Source: an uncultured archaeon (GTDB lineage: Archaea > Halobacteriota > Methanosarcinia > Methanosarcinales > Methanoperedenaceae). Taken from it: a stretch of DNA of 64,000 bases. The position numbers and the translations under genes are program-made. The stretch is taken from contig CABMIH010000060.1 of NCBI GenBank assembly GCA_902386205.1, positions 1 through 64,000 of the forward strand. Reading direction: 5' to 3'. Below the pieces are notes generated by a model. It was not told the origin of the DNA. It worked only from the letters and a program-made list of their open reading frames with translations, and searched no databases. Of this stretch, positions 7,816 through 16,136 are shown one piece after another; position 1 is the stretch's first letter; each line of letters begins with the position of its first letter.

Positions 7816-9267
7816 TCATTTTCTGTCCTTCCGTATATCTTCTTTTCCGCGCATGGCTGATGCGATGATGGCAGGTACAGTGATCAATGCAGACAAAATG
7901 AATGCCCTCGTTATTCCACCTGTAAAAGCTTCCTGCACAGCTACGGGCATATGCGCTCCACCTACCACGAACATGTCCATCATCTCAGTAATTGAAATTG
8001 TTCCCATGATCAGCGGGAAGGCTATTCCCATGCTCAACACCATGCCTGCGCTATTGAAAAACGCCCTCATGGATGAAGCTACCCCGCGCCGCTGTGGAGT
8101 TACTGCCGACATGATGGCGCTGGTATTCGGGGGCTGGAACAACCCGGAACCGAAACTGTTGATGAACATCCATACGGCAAGTATCCAGTAGGGGGTATTG
8201 TAATGCATCGTCGCAAGACCCAGGAGACCGATGAGGGATATGATAAGTCCGACCGTGCTTATAATCCTGGAGCCGTATTTATCCGAGAGCACCCCGCCTA
8301 TCGGGCCTGTTATCGCAAGACCGATGGCGAGAGGAATGGTGAGTATGCTGGCTGTAAGCGGGTCATAGCCCCACGGCCCCTGGAAGAAAAGGATGAGGAG
8401 GATCATTACCGCTCCCCTGGCTATGGAATTTAAGAGGGCGCTTAACTGTCCATAGGAGAAGATTCTTATCTTGAAAAGATTCAAATCCATCAGCGGATAG
8501 GTTGCTACCCTTTCTATACGCAGGAAGACAGCAAAACTTATAATCGCGATAACAAGCAACAGAAGCATTGGTGGCGATGTCAAACCGAGAACAAATCCTG
8601 CAGTGAGGTATATCATAGATGTGAGGAAGGCGATGGTAAATAATATCATTCCCTTGAGGTCGAATTTTTCTCCTTTCGGAAGTACTGCAATATCCTTTAA
8701 TTTTAAATGCGCCCATACTGTGACGATAATACCGATTGGGACATTAATAAAGAAATTCAACCTCCAGTCGATTATTGTGAGGAAACCTCCCAGTATGGGT
8801 CCCACAACAAAAGCTGCAGCCATTATCATGCTCAGAATTCCCATTGCCTTTCCCAGCTCGCTCCGCCTGAAAGCGTCGGTTACTATTATGGTGCCGTTAG
8901 CCACGAGCATTGAGCCACCAACAGCCTGCAGCACCCTGAAAGCGATAAGCTGGCTTATGTTAGCTGAAAGGCCGCAGAGCAATGAACCGACCGTGAACAC
9001 TGCAAGACCATAAACGTATAATTTCTTTCGTCCGTAGATATCTGCAAGCCTGCCCCAGGCTGGTGCGAGTATGGTGAGGAGAAGAGTATAACTTATCAGT
9101 ACCCACATTATCCCGAAGAGGTCTGTGTTGAGTTTGACCATCATGGTGGGAAGAGCGATTATCAGGGTGCTGGCATTGAGGATCCCGACAAGCATTCCGA
9201 GAGAAGTTACCGAAAGGGCAGTCCATTTATAGCCATCTGGAATATTATTTTGTTCGATGTTCATCAT
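7816..9267 (-). CDS. MFS drug exporter, DHA2 (14-helix) type
   Basis: The 483-aa protein has about 14 membrane segments. The loop motif GRLADIYGRKKLYVYG is the MFS signature A, and the start (TLIIALPTMMVKLNTDLFGIMWVLISYTLLLTILAPAWG) is typical of the EmrB/QacA family of proton-driven exporters of drugs and other amphipathic compounds. It is the last gene of an operon with an iron-sulfur flavoprotein and a nitroreductase, starting 9 nt after the latter. This suggests joint detoxification: reduce the compound, then export it. The substrate cannot be read from sequence. Confidence 0.88.
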   Translation of the reverse strand: MMNIEQNNIPDGYKWTALSVTSLGMLVGILNASTLIIALPTMMVKLNTDLFGIMWVLISYTLLLTILAPAWGRLADIYGRKKLYVYGLAVFTVGSLLCGLSANISQLIAFRVLQAVGGSMLVANGTIIVTDAFRRSELGKAMGILSMIMAAAFVVGPILGGFLTIIDWRLNFFINVPIGIIVTVWAHLKLKDIAVLPKGEKFDLKGMILFTIAFLTSMIYLTAGFVLGLTSPPMLLLLVIAIISFAVFLRIERVATYPLMDLNLFKIRIFSYGQLSALLNSIARGAVMILLILFFQGPWGYDPLTASILTIPLAIGLAITGPIGGVLSDKYGSRIISTVGLIISLIGLLGLATMHYNTPYWILAVWMFINSFGSGLFQPPNTSAIMSAVTPQRRGVASSMRAFFNSAGMVLSMGIAFPLIMGTISITEMMDMFVVGGAHMPVAVQEAFTGGITRAFILSALITVPAIIASAMRGKEDIRKDRK

Positions 9268-9276
9268 ACAAACGCA

Positions 9277-9858
9277 CTACTGCATCCAGAATATTACCGG
9301 CTCGCGTTTTTCAGGGGTCGGAGGCACTGTCCTTGGATATCCGAAGATGAGCGGTGCTACGATTTTGTAATTATGGGGTATTTTTAGCTCTGCCATGAGT
9401 TCTTCGCTCTGCTGGATAACAGCAGCTCCGCCTATCCAGCAACTTCCAATGCCCAAAGAGTGGGCTGCAAGCATCATATTTCCTGCGCACATCGAGCAGT
9501 CATAATCGGTGAGGACATTGTTTTTGCTGCCAATCACAAGAATAAGAATCGGCGCATTATAGAACAGGTTAAAATTCTTATCCTGAAGCCTTTTCAGGAA
9601 ATTAACCGCTCCTGCATCATTCCTTCCTTCAAGGTTTTTTTCGAGAATAGGTCGCGCGTAATTTGAGAGTTTTTTCAGCATCACCTTATTTTGTACAACT
9701 ACGAAGCGCCATGGCTGAAGATTAAGCCCGGTGGGTGCATACCTGCCTGCATCAATAATTTTTCTGGTCGTTTCTTCAGAGAGCTGTGTATCGAGATATT
9801 CCCTGACACTGCGCCGGGTTCTTATGTTGACTATCACAGGATTTTCATCAGCCATCAT
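9277..9858 (-). CDS. Nitroreductase-family FMN protein
   Basis: The 193-aa protein begins with the family motif IRTRRSVREYLDTQLSEETTRKIIDAGRYAPTG, which binds FMN phosphate, and continues with QPWRFVVVQN and the C-terminal G-I-G-S-C-W region (HSLGIGSCWIGGA). Members reduce nitro groups, quinones or flavins with NAD(P)H. The ATG overlaps the stop of the upstream flavoprotein gene (TAATG), so translation is coupled. It may process xenobiotics or act in a flavin redox chain with the neighbouring Fe-S flavoprotein. Confidence 0.88.
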   Translation of the reverse strand: MMADENPVIVNIRTRRSVREYLDTQLSEETTRKIIDAGRYAPTGLNLQPWRFVVVQNKVMLKKLSNYARPILEKNLEGRNDAGAVNFLKRLQDKNFNLFYNAPILILVIGSKNNVLTDYDCSMCAGNMMLAAHSLGIGSCWIGGAAVIQQSEELMAELKIPHNYKIVAPLIFGYPRTVPPTPEKREPVIFWMQ

Positions 9859-10496
9859 TATCTTACCCCATTCTGGAACTTACCTGCAACCTCAGCTACA
9901 CGCAGGCCGACATGCCTTGCCATCGCAAGACCAATCTCGTCATTTGTGGCATCGCCCTTCATTCCGGCTTTGGCGCTTCCACCCAAACCGTAGTTATTGC
10001 CCACCACGATCATATTCTGCATAAGCATCCACTGGAGTATGGAGTTTATGGTAAAAAGCTGGCCTCCATCCCTGCCCCCGCCCACTGCTATGGCGCCACC
10101 TACTTTGTTTTTCAGCAGGAATTCGGGGCCACCGGGAACACCCGGCCTGTCCTGAGGCGTGCCTTTTGCATACCGCAGTATTATGCTCCTGTCAAAAAGA
10201 GCCTTGAGTTGGGCGGTTATAGAGAGGAAATACACAGGCGAAGCTATGATTATCCCATCTGCTTCCTTCAATGCTTCATAAATGCGGGGTACATCATCAT
10301 CTTTTATAGTGCATATCCCTTTTGATTTGTCAGTACGGCATGTCCCGCAACCGGTACATGGTTTGATTTTCTTGCCTGATAGGGCGATTAACTCTTGTTC
10401 AGCGCCCAGTTCAGACGCTGCTCTCAAAGCTTCCTGTACAAGTATGTCTGTGTTGCCTTTCGCTCTTGGACTTCCGGATATTCCTACAATTTTCAT
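9858..10496 (-). CDS. Iron-sulfur flavoprotein (Isf family)
   Basis: The 212-aa protein has a flavodoxin-like NADPH-dependent FMN reductase fold: VGISGSPRAKGNTDILV (FMN phosphate loop, residues 3-19), ADGIIIASPVYF, and a compact Cys cluster with CTGCGTC and a further Cys seven residues on. This pattern marks the Isf family of methanogens, homodimers with FMN and a [4Fe-4S] cluster that take electrons from ferredoxin and pass them to O2, H2O2 or quinone-like acceptors. It heads an operon with nitroreductase and an MFS exporter. Function in oxidative or chemical stress is inferred. Confidence 0.88.
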   Translation of the reverse strand: MKIVGISGSPRAKGNTDILVQEALRAASELGAEQELIALSGKKIKPCTGCGTCRTDKSKGICTIKDDDVPRIYEALKEADGIIIASPVYFLSITAQLKALFDRSIILRYAKGTPQDRPGVPGGPEFLLKNKVGGAIAVGGGRDGGQLFTINSILQWMLMQNMIVVGNNYGLGGSAKAGMKGDATNDEIGLAMARHVGLRVAEVAGKFQNGVR

Positions 10497-10578
10497 ATTG
10501 CCTCCTTTTTATTATTTTAGGATTTTTAATACGATTGTTAAATTTAATATTTTAATAATTTATTTCAAGCGATACATA

Positions 10579-11328
10579 TCATATCTCGATCTTCGAAAAC
10601 AGATAGCTTCCGATGACCATGAACAATGCTGTGACCGCGAAAAGCACCGCGAAATCGTTGAAGAAGCCAATATGTATCTGACCTGTGAGAGCCCCTCTTA
10701 ATCCATCTACACCGTATGTCAATGGGTTCAGGCTCGCAACTATGTCGATCGCTCCGGGAAGCCCCTCCAGGGGAAAGAGTGCCCCTGAGAGGAAAAAGAT
10801 GGGCATCACAAGGAAATTCATGACCATCTGGAAACCCTGCATGTCTTCAAGGAGCGATGCGATGGCAGTACCCATTGCGGTAAAAAGTAAAGCAGTCAGC
10901 ATCATTATTAACAGGGCAACTGGCAGGAGCGTGAGGTTTGCGGGGCGAAATCCGGCGGCAATAGATATGAAAAACACAATAATTCCCTGAAGGGTCGCGA
11001 CAGTCGCTCCGCCCAGCGTCCTTCCTATCATTATGTTAAACCTCGATACGGGAGCAACAAGCGTTTCTTTAAGAAATCCGAACTGCTTGTCCCATATAAT
11101 TTCTATTCCTGAGAAGATCGCAGTAAAAAGAATGCTCATGGCAATAACGCCGGGGGCCAGGAACTCAAGATAGTTCCCCTGGCCGGCTTTCTGGAATACA
11201 GGGCCGAAACCGTATCCAAGGGCGACGAGGAATAGAAGCGGCTGCCCCAGTGATCCAACGAGCCTTGATCGCGATCTTAAATATCGTTTGATCTGTCTTA
11301 GCCAGAGTATATAAATGGTTCGTATCAT
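10579..11328 (-). CDS. ABC-2 type exporter permease
   Basis: The 249-aa protein has six membrane segments and the ABC-2 pattern: YLEFLAPGVIAMSILFTAIFSGIEIIWDKQFGFLKETLVAPVSR and the PIFFLSGALFPLEGLP segment before the last helices. This is the DrrB/NodJ-like family exporting drugs, lipids or glycans. ATG 11328 shares one base with the stop of the ATPase gene (TAATG), so the two are made as a pair. An 82-nt gap separates it from the flavoprotein gene, which may be on the same transcript. Confidence 0.88.
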   Translation of the reverse strand: MIRTIYILWLRQIKRYLRSRSRLVGSLGQPLLFLVALGYGFGPVFQKAGQGNYLEFLAPGVIAMSILFTAIFSGIEIIWDKQFGFLKETLVAPVSRFNIMIGRTLGGATVATLQGIIVFFISIAAGFRPANLTLLPVALLIMMLTALLFTAMGTAIASLLEDMQGFQMVMNFLVMPIFFLSGALFPLEGLPGAIDIVASLNPLTYGVDGLRGALTGQIHIGFFNDFAVLFAVTALFMVIGSYLFSKIEI

Positions 11329-12143
11329 TATCTGCTCCACATCCTGCGGTTCATACGCATCTGATCTATGCTCCCTGCCTCTTCTTCGCGTATTTTCTTG
11401 CCTGTCAGCGACAGGAAAGCCTCCTCGAGCGAATTAGTGTTCGTGGTTTTCTTTAATTCTGCCGGGCTGCCCCCGGTAATAATCCTGCCATGATCTATGA
11501 TGGCAACGCTATCTGCCACACGCTCTGCTTCATCCATATAATGTGTGGTGAAAAGGACGGTAATATCTTCGGTGGAGTTCAGATCCTTCAGGTATTTCCA
11601 GATATGATTACGCGTCTGCGGATCAAGCCCGATCGTGGGCTCATCAAGGAACAATACTTTTGGCGTATGCAGGAGCCCGCGTGCGATCTCAAGCCTGCGT
11701 TTCATTCCCCCGGAAAAGTGTTTCACAAGATCGTTTTTCCTGTCCAACAGCTCAACGAAATTGAGAAGCTCTTCGATCCTTTGTTTCAATATTTTATCAG
11801 GCACTTTATAGAGGACCCCATGGAATTCCATGTTCTCATAAACCGTAAGCTCGTCGTCAAGGCTCGGATCCTGGAATACGATCCCAAAAGAACGCCTGAC
11901 AGCATCCTGATCATTGATCGGATCATAACCATTCACAAGCATAGTGCCGGACGTGGGTCTAAGAAGTGTCGTGAGCATTTTTATCGTCGTTGTCTTTCCT
12001 GCCCCGTTAGGCCCAAGGAATGCAAAGGTTTCACCGCGTTTTACTGAAAAAGAAATATTATCAACAGCAGTAAAGCTCCCGAACTTTTTTGTGAGTCCCT
12101 GCACCTGAATCGCGTAGTTTTCCTGATTTTTTGGTTGGCTCAT
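11328..12143 (-). CDS. ABC exporter ATPase (DrrA-like)
   Basis: The 271-aa ATPase has Walker A GPNGAGKT (about residues 44-51), the signature HFSGGMKRRLEIARGL, Walker B VLFLDEPTIGLD and the switch His in TTHYMDEAE, all typical of daunorubicin-resistance-type (DrrA) exporters. I chose ATG 12143 (MSQPKNQENYAIQ) over an upstream frame extension that would overlap the promoter. It is transcribed divergently from the Lrp-type regulator, and a 20-bp near-palindrome lies 24-43 nt upstream. Confidence 0.9.
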   Translation of the reverse strand: MSQPKNQENYAIQVQGLTKKFGSFTAVDNISFSVKRGETFAFLGPNGAGKTTTIKMLTTLLRPTSGTMLVNGYDPINDQDAVRRSFGIVFQDPSLDDELTVYENMEFHGVLYKVPDKILKQRIEELLNFVELLDRKNDLVKHFSGGMKRRLEIARGLLHTPKVLFLDEPTIGLDPQTRNHIWKYLKDLNSTEDITVLFTTHYMDEAERVADSVAIIDHGRIITGGSPAELKKTTNTNSLEEAFLSLTGKKIREEEAGSIDQMRMNRRMWSR

Positions 12144-12166
12144 AATTATAGAGGATAAATTGATAT

Positions 12167-12186
12167 ATTGTATGGAACCATACGAT
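12167..12186. promoter_or_regulatory. Near-perfect palindrome in the ABC exporter promoter
   Basis: ATTGTATGG and CCATACGAT flank AA, giving 9-bp arms with one mismatch. It lies 24-43 nt upstream of the exporter ATPase start, next to AT-rich promoter sequence, so it is placed to act as an operator. The adjacent Lrp-type regulator is the natural candidate to bind it. Confidence 0.5.
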
Positions 12187-12195
12187 AGTCTACCC

Positions 12196-12227
12196 ATATA
12201 TTTAATAGTTTGTGCGAATAATTCGCA
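12196..12227 (+). promoter_or_regulatory. TATA box and perfect palindrome before the Lrp-type gene
   Basis: A TATA-like ATATATTTAAT at about 12196-12206 precedes TGCGAAT-A-ATTCGCA (12213-12227), a perfect 7-bp inverted repeat with a 1-nt centre. The expected transcription start is near 12230, so the palindrome sits between TATA box and start, as repressor sites often do. It fits autoregulation by the Lrp-type protein. Confidence 0.5.
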
Positions 12228-12255
12228 TGAAGTTGCAATAAAAAAATGTGGTCAT

Positions 12256-12711
12256 ATGGACGAGACTGACAAGAAAATAATAGAACTGCTGCAGCAGGAT
12301 GGAAGGATGGAAGATGTTGAGATAGCCCGGAGAACCGGAATATCGCATGATACAGTCAAACGAAGAAGAAAGAAACTCGAAGACGCGGATTACATCAAAA
12401 TCCAGGCCAATATCAATCCGCGTAAGTTTGGCTATACAAATGTCTTCATCCTGGGGATAACTCTCGCTCCGGGCGTTGATGTGAGAAAAATATCAGAAAA
12501 ACTGGTTTCCAAGAAGGAGTTCTTTTTTGTGGCGCTGTCCCTGGGTCCTACTCATTCCATAGTTGCTTCATGCTTTGCCCAGGATCAGATAATTCTCAAT
12601 AAACTGGTTGAAGAATTAAGAACATGGAAAGAAATAGAAAAAATCGAGACCAATATCCTGTACGAAGTTTTAAAATCCGGATACCATGATATTCCAGTGA
12701 TATCACTCTAA
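12256..12711 (+). CDS. Lrp/AsnC-family transcriptional regulator
   Basis: The 151-aa protein has the Lrp N-terminal HTH (MDETDKKIIELLQQDGRMEDVEIARRTGISHDTVKRRRKKLEDADYI, residues 1-47) and a C-terminal ligand-binding/oligomer domain of ferredoxin-like fold (about 55-150). Lrp proteins bind small molecules, often amino acids, and form octamers. ATG 12256 is preceded by GGT about 7 nt upstream. It is divergent from the ABC exporter and palindromes lie between them, so it probably controls the exporter and its own gene. The inducer is unknown. Confidence 0.88.
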   Translation: MDETDKKIIELLQQDGRMEDVEIARRTGISHDTVKRRRKKLEDADYIKIQANINPRKFGYTNVFILGITLAPGVDVRKISEKLVSKKEFFFVALSLGPTHSIVASCFAQDQIILNKLVEELRTWKEIEKIETNILYEVLKSGYHDIPVISL

Positions 12712-12788
12712 GGAAACAATTATATTCAACATTCACGAATCAACCGTGAAACGGTACATTTAATCCCCGGAAAATCATTGTTCAGTCC

Positions 12789-13154
12789 ATGTTCATTAAA
12801 GACCTGGAAGATTGTGAAGAATTTACAGCCGGAGATAATTCAATACTGCGCGAACTCTTACATCCTGACAAGGCAGACCTGGCAATTCGCTACAGCCTGG
12901 CCCATGCGGTCGTCAGTCCCGGCCAGACCACGAGACCGCACAGGCTCAAAACCTCAGAAGTATATTACATCATGGAAGGCGAGGGAATTATGCATATTAA
13001 TGGTGGATCTGAAAAAGTGTATCAGGGCCAGGCTGTTTATATCCCCCCGCATTCAAAACAGTATATTGAGAATACCGGGAGGCTCCCATTGAAGTTTTTA
13101 TGCATAGTTGACCCTGCATGGAGGAAACAGGACGAGGAAGTATTACAAAGGTGA
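12789..13154 (+). CDS. Cupin-domain protein
   Basis: The 121-aa protein is a single cupin barrel: SPGQTTRPHRLKTSEVYYIMEGEGIMHINGG is cupin motif 1 (with H, E and a following G) and GQAVYIPPHSKQYIENTG is motif 2 (with H). These His and Glu residues bind a divalent metal. Such small cupins include sugar isomerases, dioxygenases and binding proteins, so the reaction cannot be assigned. It stands about 80 nt after the Lrp-type gene on the same strand. Confidence 0.85.
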   Translation: MFIKDLEDCEEFTAGDNSILRELLHPDKADLAIRYSLAHAVVSPGQTTRPHRLKTSEVYYIMEGEGIMHINGGSEKVYQGQAVYIPPHSKQYIENTGRLPLKFLCIVDPAWRKQDEEVLQR

Positions 13155-13208
13155 CACAGAAGGCAAAACCCACGAAAGTTTTAAAGTTAATGAATACTGA
13201 TTATAAGT

Positions 13209-13583
13209 TTGGATACGGTGATTTTTATACCTGAAACAGAAGAAGGAACAAAAAAAGTGGAACAACTTCCAGCAAAATGTATCCTTTGTTTGGAACATGA
13301 CCAAAAATTATGTGATCAGTGTGATATTTATCATACAAAGTATTTGTTTCTGCCACATTCAAATAACCCAATAAGAAGTACATCTGACGATAATAACCAT
13401 AACGAAGTAATAATGTCTGGTTTTACGTACTGGATGGTATCGAGTCATCATGACAACGCTTTGGAGAAAATAAAAAAGCAAGATAATCAATGTCTTCATA
13501 AAGGGTATCAAGAGGCACCGAAAGTACCGTCTGGTCACACATCATACATTTCACAACATTGGAACAAGTGGAGGAAGCGATGA
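13209..13583 (+). CDS. Hypothetical protein with CxxC...CxxC motif
   Basis: The 124-aa frame begins at TTG 13209 (or GTG 13218) and holds C24, C27, C35 and C38 (CILCLEHDQKLCDQC), a possible zinc knuckle, plus a His-rich C-terminal half. No family is recognised. There is no clear ribosome site at its start. Its last bases carry GGAGG and its stop overlaps the ATG of a 21-aa frame (ATGA), so both may form a small two-cistron unit. AT-rich compared with its neighbours. Confidence 0.4.
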   Translation: MDTVIFIPETEEGTKKVEQLPAKCILCLEHDQKLCDQCDIYHTKYLFLPHSNNPIRSTSDDNNHNEVIMSGFTYWMVSSHHDNALEKIKKQDNQCLHKGYQEAPKVPSGHTSYISQHWNKWRKR

Positions 13584-13645
13584 GTGAAGATGTTAAGAAA
13601 GTCGATGATAATTTGGACTTCTTTAACAAAGTCCTATATAGGTAA
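13580..13645 (+). CDS. 21-aa peptide with a strong ribosome binding site
   Basis: ATG 13580 overlaps the stop of the preceding gene (ATGA) and is preceded by GGAGG at a 5-nt distance, one of the best ribosome sites in the window. The peptide (MSEDVKKVDDNLDFFNKVLY plus R) is charged and helical and ends at TAA 13643-13645. It could be a real micropeptide or the start of a gene that was cut short. Confidence 0.3.
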   Translation: MSEDVKKVDDNLDFFNKVLYR

Positions 13646-13708
13646 TTCAAAGTATTTATATGGTTTATCTTCATACAGCTTTGGGTCAATTCATTAACAC
13701 CGATTTTT

Positions 13709-15313
13709 TCACTCAATCTTCGGCTTATAGAACAGCGTGACTCTGGCCTCTCCGGGAGGGACGTTCATCTTCCTGAAAAGCAGGTAATCCGGTGAAAGAT
13801 AATGGGGTATATCCTCAAACTTGAACCAGTACCAGGACATCTTTGCGCTGTCAAGCCTCTTATACTCGCTGCCGAGCCGCTCCTGCACAATATCAGGTTC
13901 GTGGCGTTCATCAGTATCCTTTACTACGATGAGAGGAGCATTAAGATCAGCATAATCAATGTTCACCTTCCATTTAACATTGGGATAATGCCGCAGGTAC
14001 CACAGGAACTGGGTCTCTATCCCGTCATCAGCAACCTCTACCTCGGTTGACTGGTTGCGGTACTGCCTGGATGTTTCAGATATCTTGCCCAGGAATTCAG
14101 AAAATCTCTGGGGGGGCTGTGCAGCCTGTATTAAAGGCCCTGCCGTGTTCGTATAACCATAGTAGTTCAGGAAAACGCTTGAATATACAAAAAAAGAGGA
14201 ACTCACAACAAGAAAAATGACAGCCGCCGCCCGAATCTTTGGGTTGTATATTATTTTTCCTGATAGAATTTCCCCGATATAAGCCCCTGCAATAATCACC
14301 AGGGGCAGCAGTGGATTAAGAACTAACCACGGCACTTTTTCCTGAACATAGGAATAAACTATGAGATTGGCCATTGCCCAGTATCCCAGGAAAATCATGA
14401 GAATGTCGTTTTTCCTGTAATAATAGAAAATCCCGGCGATCCCGAAAACCAGTACCGGGAGTTCATAAAGCGCTATTATCGGAATATAGAAATACAGTGG
14501 GCCGCCCATGCGCTGTATGGAGTGCATCTGGTACCAGTGCGATACTGCTTTTAAAAAAGCAGCCTTCATGCCATAAAGATCGAACCACTTTCCTGTATAA
14601 TAAAGCGAGAATATTACAAGAACAGCAATAATGAAAAAAGAACCTTCTGCAATTAAAATTAATGTTTTTCGGTTCCTGATTTTTGTGATCAGGCCCCTGT
14701 ACCATCTTTCCCTGATAAAGAACAGTACCAGGAAAAAAACTATAAGCGCCATTATTATATACGCATTTTCTTTAAGCGCCGCCATCGAAGCAAGGGCGAC
14801 CGCGCCGATAAACAGGTAAAAAATCCGCAGGATAGAATACCCTTCCCCGGCAAGTCCTTCCGCATATTTGACAGCGCATACCAGCGCCAGCAGTGTGAAG
14901 AAAGAGATGAAAATGTCTTCCCTGTAGAAGCGGGAATAATACAGGAACGATGGCGACAGGGCAAAAAAGAAAGCGCTGATCACAACCCCGGATTTTCCGA
15001 TATATTTCCTCAACGGGATCAATAAGAGCAGCATTGCCCCGCCAAAAACTGCCGGCAGTAGGCGGGATGCATATATGGTGTCCCCGAAATGCCTGTAAAT
15101 TTCAGACGTGGCGTAGTACATAAAAGGGCCGTGAAATGCAGGATCATATGAATAAATGCCGTCGTTGAACAATTTATATGTGAAAAAACCTACGGCAGCT
15201 TCGTCGTGGTGGAAAACCCTTTCGTCAAGATGGTAGAACCGGAGGAAGAAAGCAATCGCTATTATGATTATAAAAACAAGATACAGGCTTATGTCTTTCT
15301 TATTCACAGGCAT
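13709..15313 (-). CDS. GT-C membrane glycosyltransferase (TIGR03663-like)
   Basis: The 534-aa protein has an N-terminal signal-anchor and about 10-12 membrane segments. Its first outer loop has HHDEAAVGFF, the acidic motif of GT-C enzymes of the PMT/ArnT type that use polyprenyl-phosphate sugars, and a soluble C-terminal domain of about 150 residues follows. It resembles the archaeal TIGR03663 family. It probably adds sugar to S-layer or other exported protein or lipid on the outer membrane face. It stands alone. Confidence 0.8.
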   Translation of the reverse strand: MPVNKKDISLYLVFIIIIAIAFFLRFYHLDERVFHHDEAAVGFFTYKLFNDGIYSYDPAFHGPFMYYATSEIYRHFGDTIYASRLLPAVFGGAMLLLLIPLRKYIGKSGVVISAFFFALSPSFLYYSRFYREDIFISFFTLLALVCAVKYAEGLAGEGYSILRIFYLFIGAVALASMAALKENAYIIMALIVFFLVLFFIRERWYRGLITKIRNRKTLILIAEGSFFIIAVLVIFSLYYTGKWFDLYGMKAAFLKAVSHWYQMHSIQRMGGPLYFYIPIIALYELPVLVFGIAGIFYYYRKNDILMIFLGYWAMANLIVYSYVQEKVPWLVLNPLLPLVIIAGAYIGEILSGKIIYNPKIRAAAVIFLVVSSSFFVYSSVFLNYYGYTNTAGPLIQAAQPPQRFSEFLGKISETSRQYRNQSTEVEVADDGIETQFLWYLRHYPNVKWKVNIDYADLNAPLIVVKDTDERHEPDIVQERLGSEYKRLDSAKMSWYWFKFEDIPHYLSPDYLLFRKMNVPPGEARVTLFYKPKIE

Positions 15314-15364
15314 AATGTTATCTGACTTAAAATACCTTTTTTACTTTAAAAAGCTTTATCAGCA

Positions 15365-15760
15365 CTAATTCTTCAAATTTGTATCTGTCCGGCGTTCTGT
15401 CTCAGTAAGCTCTTGAGGCAATGATTTTTTATGTGCACTTTGTTTCAATACAATATACCATTCGTAAGCAAATAAAACGATACTGGTAAATCCTATCAAT
15501 TCAAACAGTTCAAAATATATCATGGCGGAAGGCAGGTTTGTGCCCTCTAAAAATTCATGAATTATAAATGATATGCTAAACAAAAATACATATATCCATA
15601 TTCTTTTAAAAAAAGGTTCATCAACAAATATCCCCAGCTTCAATTCTTTTTTATTCACATGCTTCCATGAGAACCATATTTGGATCGATAAGAAAATGAA
15701 AATCAGATACAATGAAAATATTATAAATTCCATATATCTATAAATGTCATATGCATTCAC
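15365..15760 (-). CDS. Four-helix membrane protein of unknown function
   Basis: The 131-aa protein has four predicted membrane segments (about 10-30, 47-66, 77-95, 97-113) and a charged tail rich in Glu, Thr and Lys. Length and helix spacing recall small archaeal membrane proteins of unknown role. It is divergent from the moaD-moeA operon with about 100 nt between starts. No family is recognised. Confidence 0.55.
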   Translation of the reverse strand: MNAYDIYRYMEFIIFSLYLIFIFLSIQIWFSWKHVNKKELKLGIFVDEPFFKRIWIYVFLFSISFIIHEFLEGTNLPSAMIYFELFELIGFTSIVLFAYEWYIVLKQSAHKKSLPQELTETERRTDTNLKN

Positions 15761-15863
15761 AATTTATACACTTACCGGATATTACTTAAAGCTTGGTGAC
15801 CGCAAATCATATCCCGGTAAAACATTCATAGCATTTATGGTTTTAAAAAAACATTATTGGGTC

Positions 15864-16136
15864 ATGCCAAAAATCAGGGTCAAGCTTTTTGCTAATTTCC
15901 GGGAATATGCAGGGACAAAAGAGCTTGAACTGGAAGGCGATACCGTGGCAGAAATTCTCGGAATTCTTTGCGAGAAGGTCCCGGCATTGGAAAAAATGAT
16001 ATTCAAAGGGAAAGAATTGCAGCCATACATCAATATTTTCTTAAATGGCAGGGATATACTTAATTCAGGAGGTATTGGAACAGTGCTGAACCAGGATGAT
16101 GAGATCGCGATTTTCCCCCCTGTGTCAGGTGGATAA
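15864..16136 (+). CDS. MoaD/SAMP-type ubiquitin-like protein
   Basis: The 90-aa protein is a beta-grasp fold (MPKIRVKLFANFREYAGTKELELEGDTVAEIL...) ending in the Gly-Gly tail FPPVSGG. MoaD carries the sulfur for molybdopterin synthase as a C-terminal thiocarboxylate; in archaea the same fold also acts as a small protein modifier (SAMP). I chose ATG 15864 because the fold starts there; the frame is open upstream. Its stop overlaps the moeA ATG (TAATG), which supports a role in Mo/W cofactor synthesis. Confidence 0.88.
   Translation: MPKIRVKLFANFREYAGTKELELEGDTVAEILGILCEKVPALEKMIFKGKELQPYINIFLNGRDILNSGGIGTVLNQDDEIAIFPPVSGG

Noticed and set aside
8603-9013. Plus-strand frame opposite the MFS gene
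   Set aside because: Antisense of a clear membrane-transporter gene, with no domain or ribosome site.
12160-12255. Upstream extension of the Lrp-type gene
   Set aside because: It runs through a TATA box and two palindromes, and the family N-terminus begins at ATG 12256.
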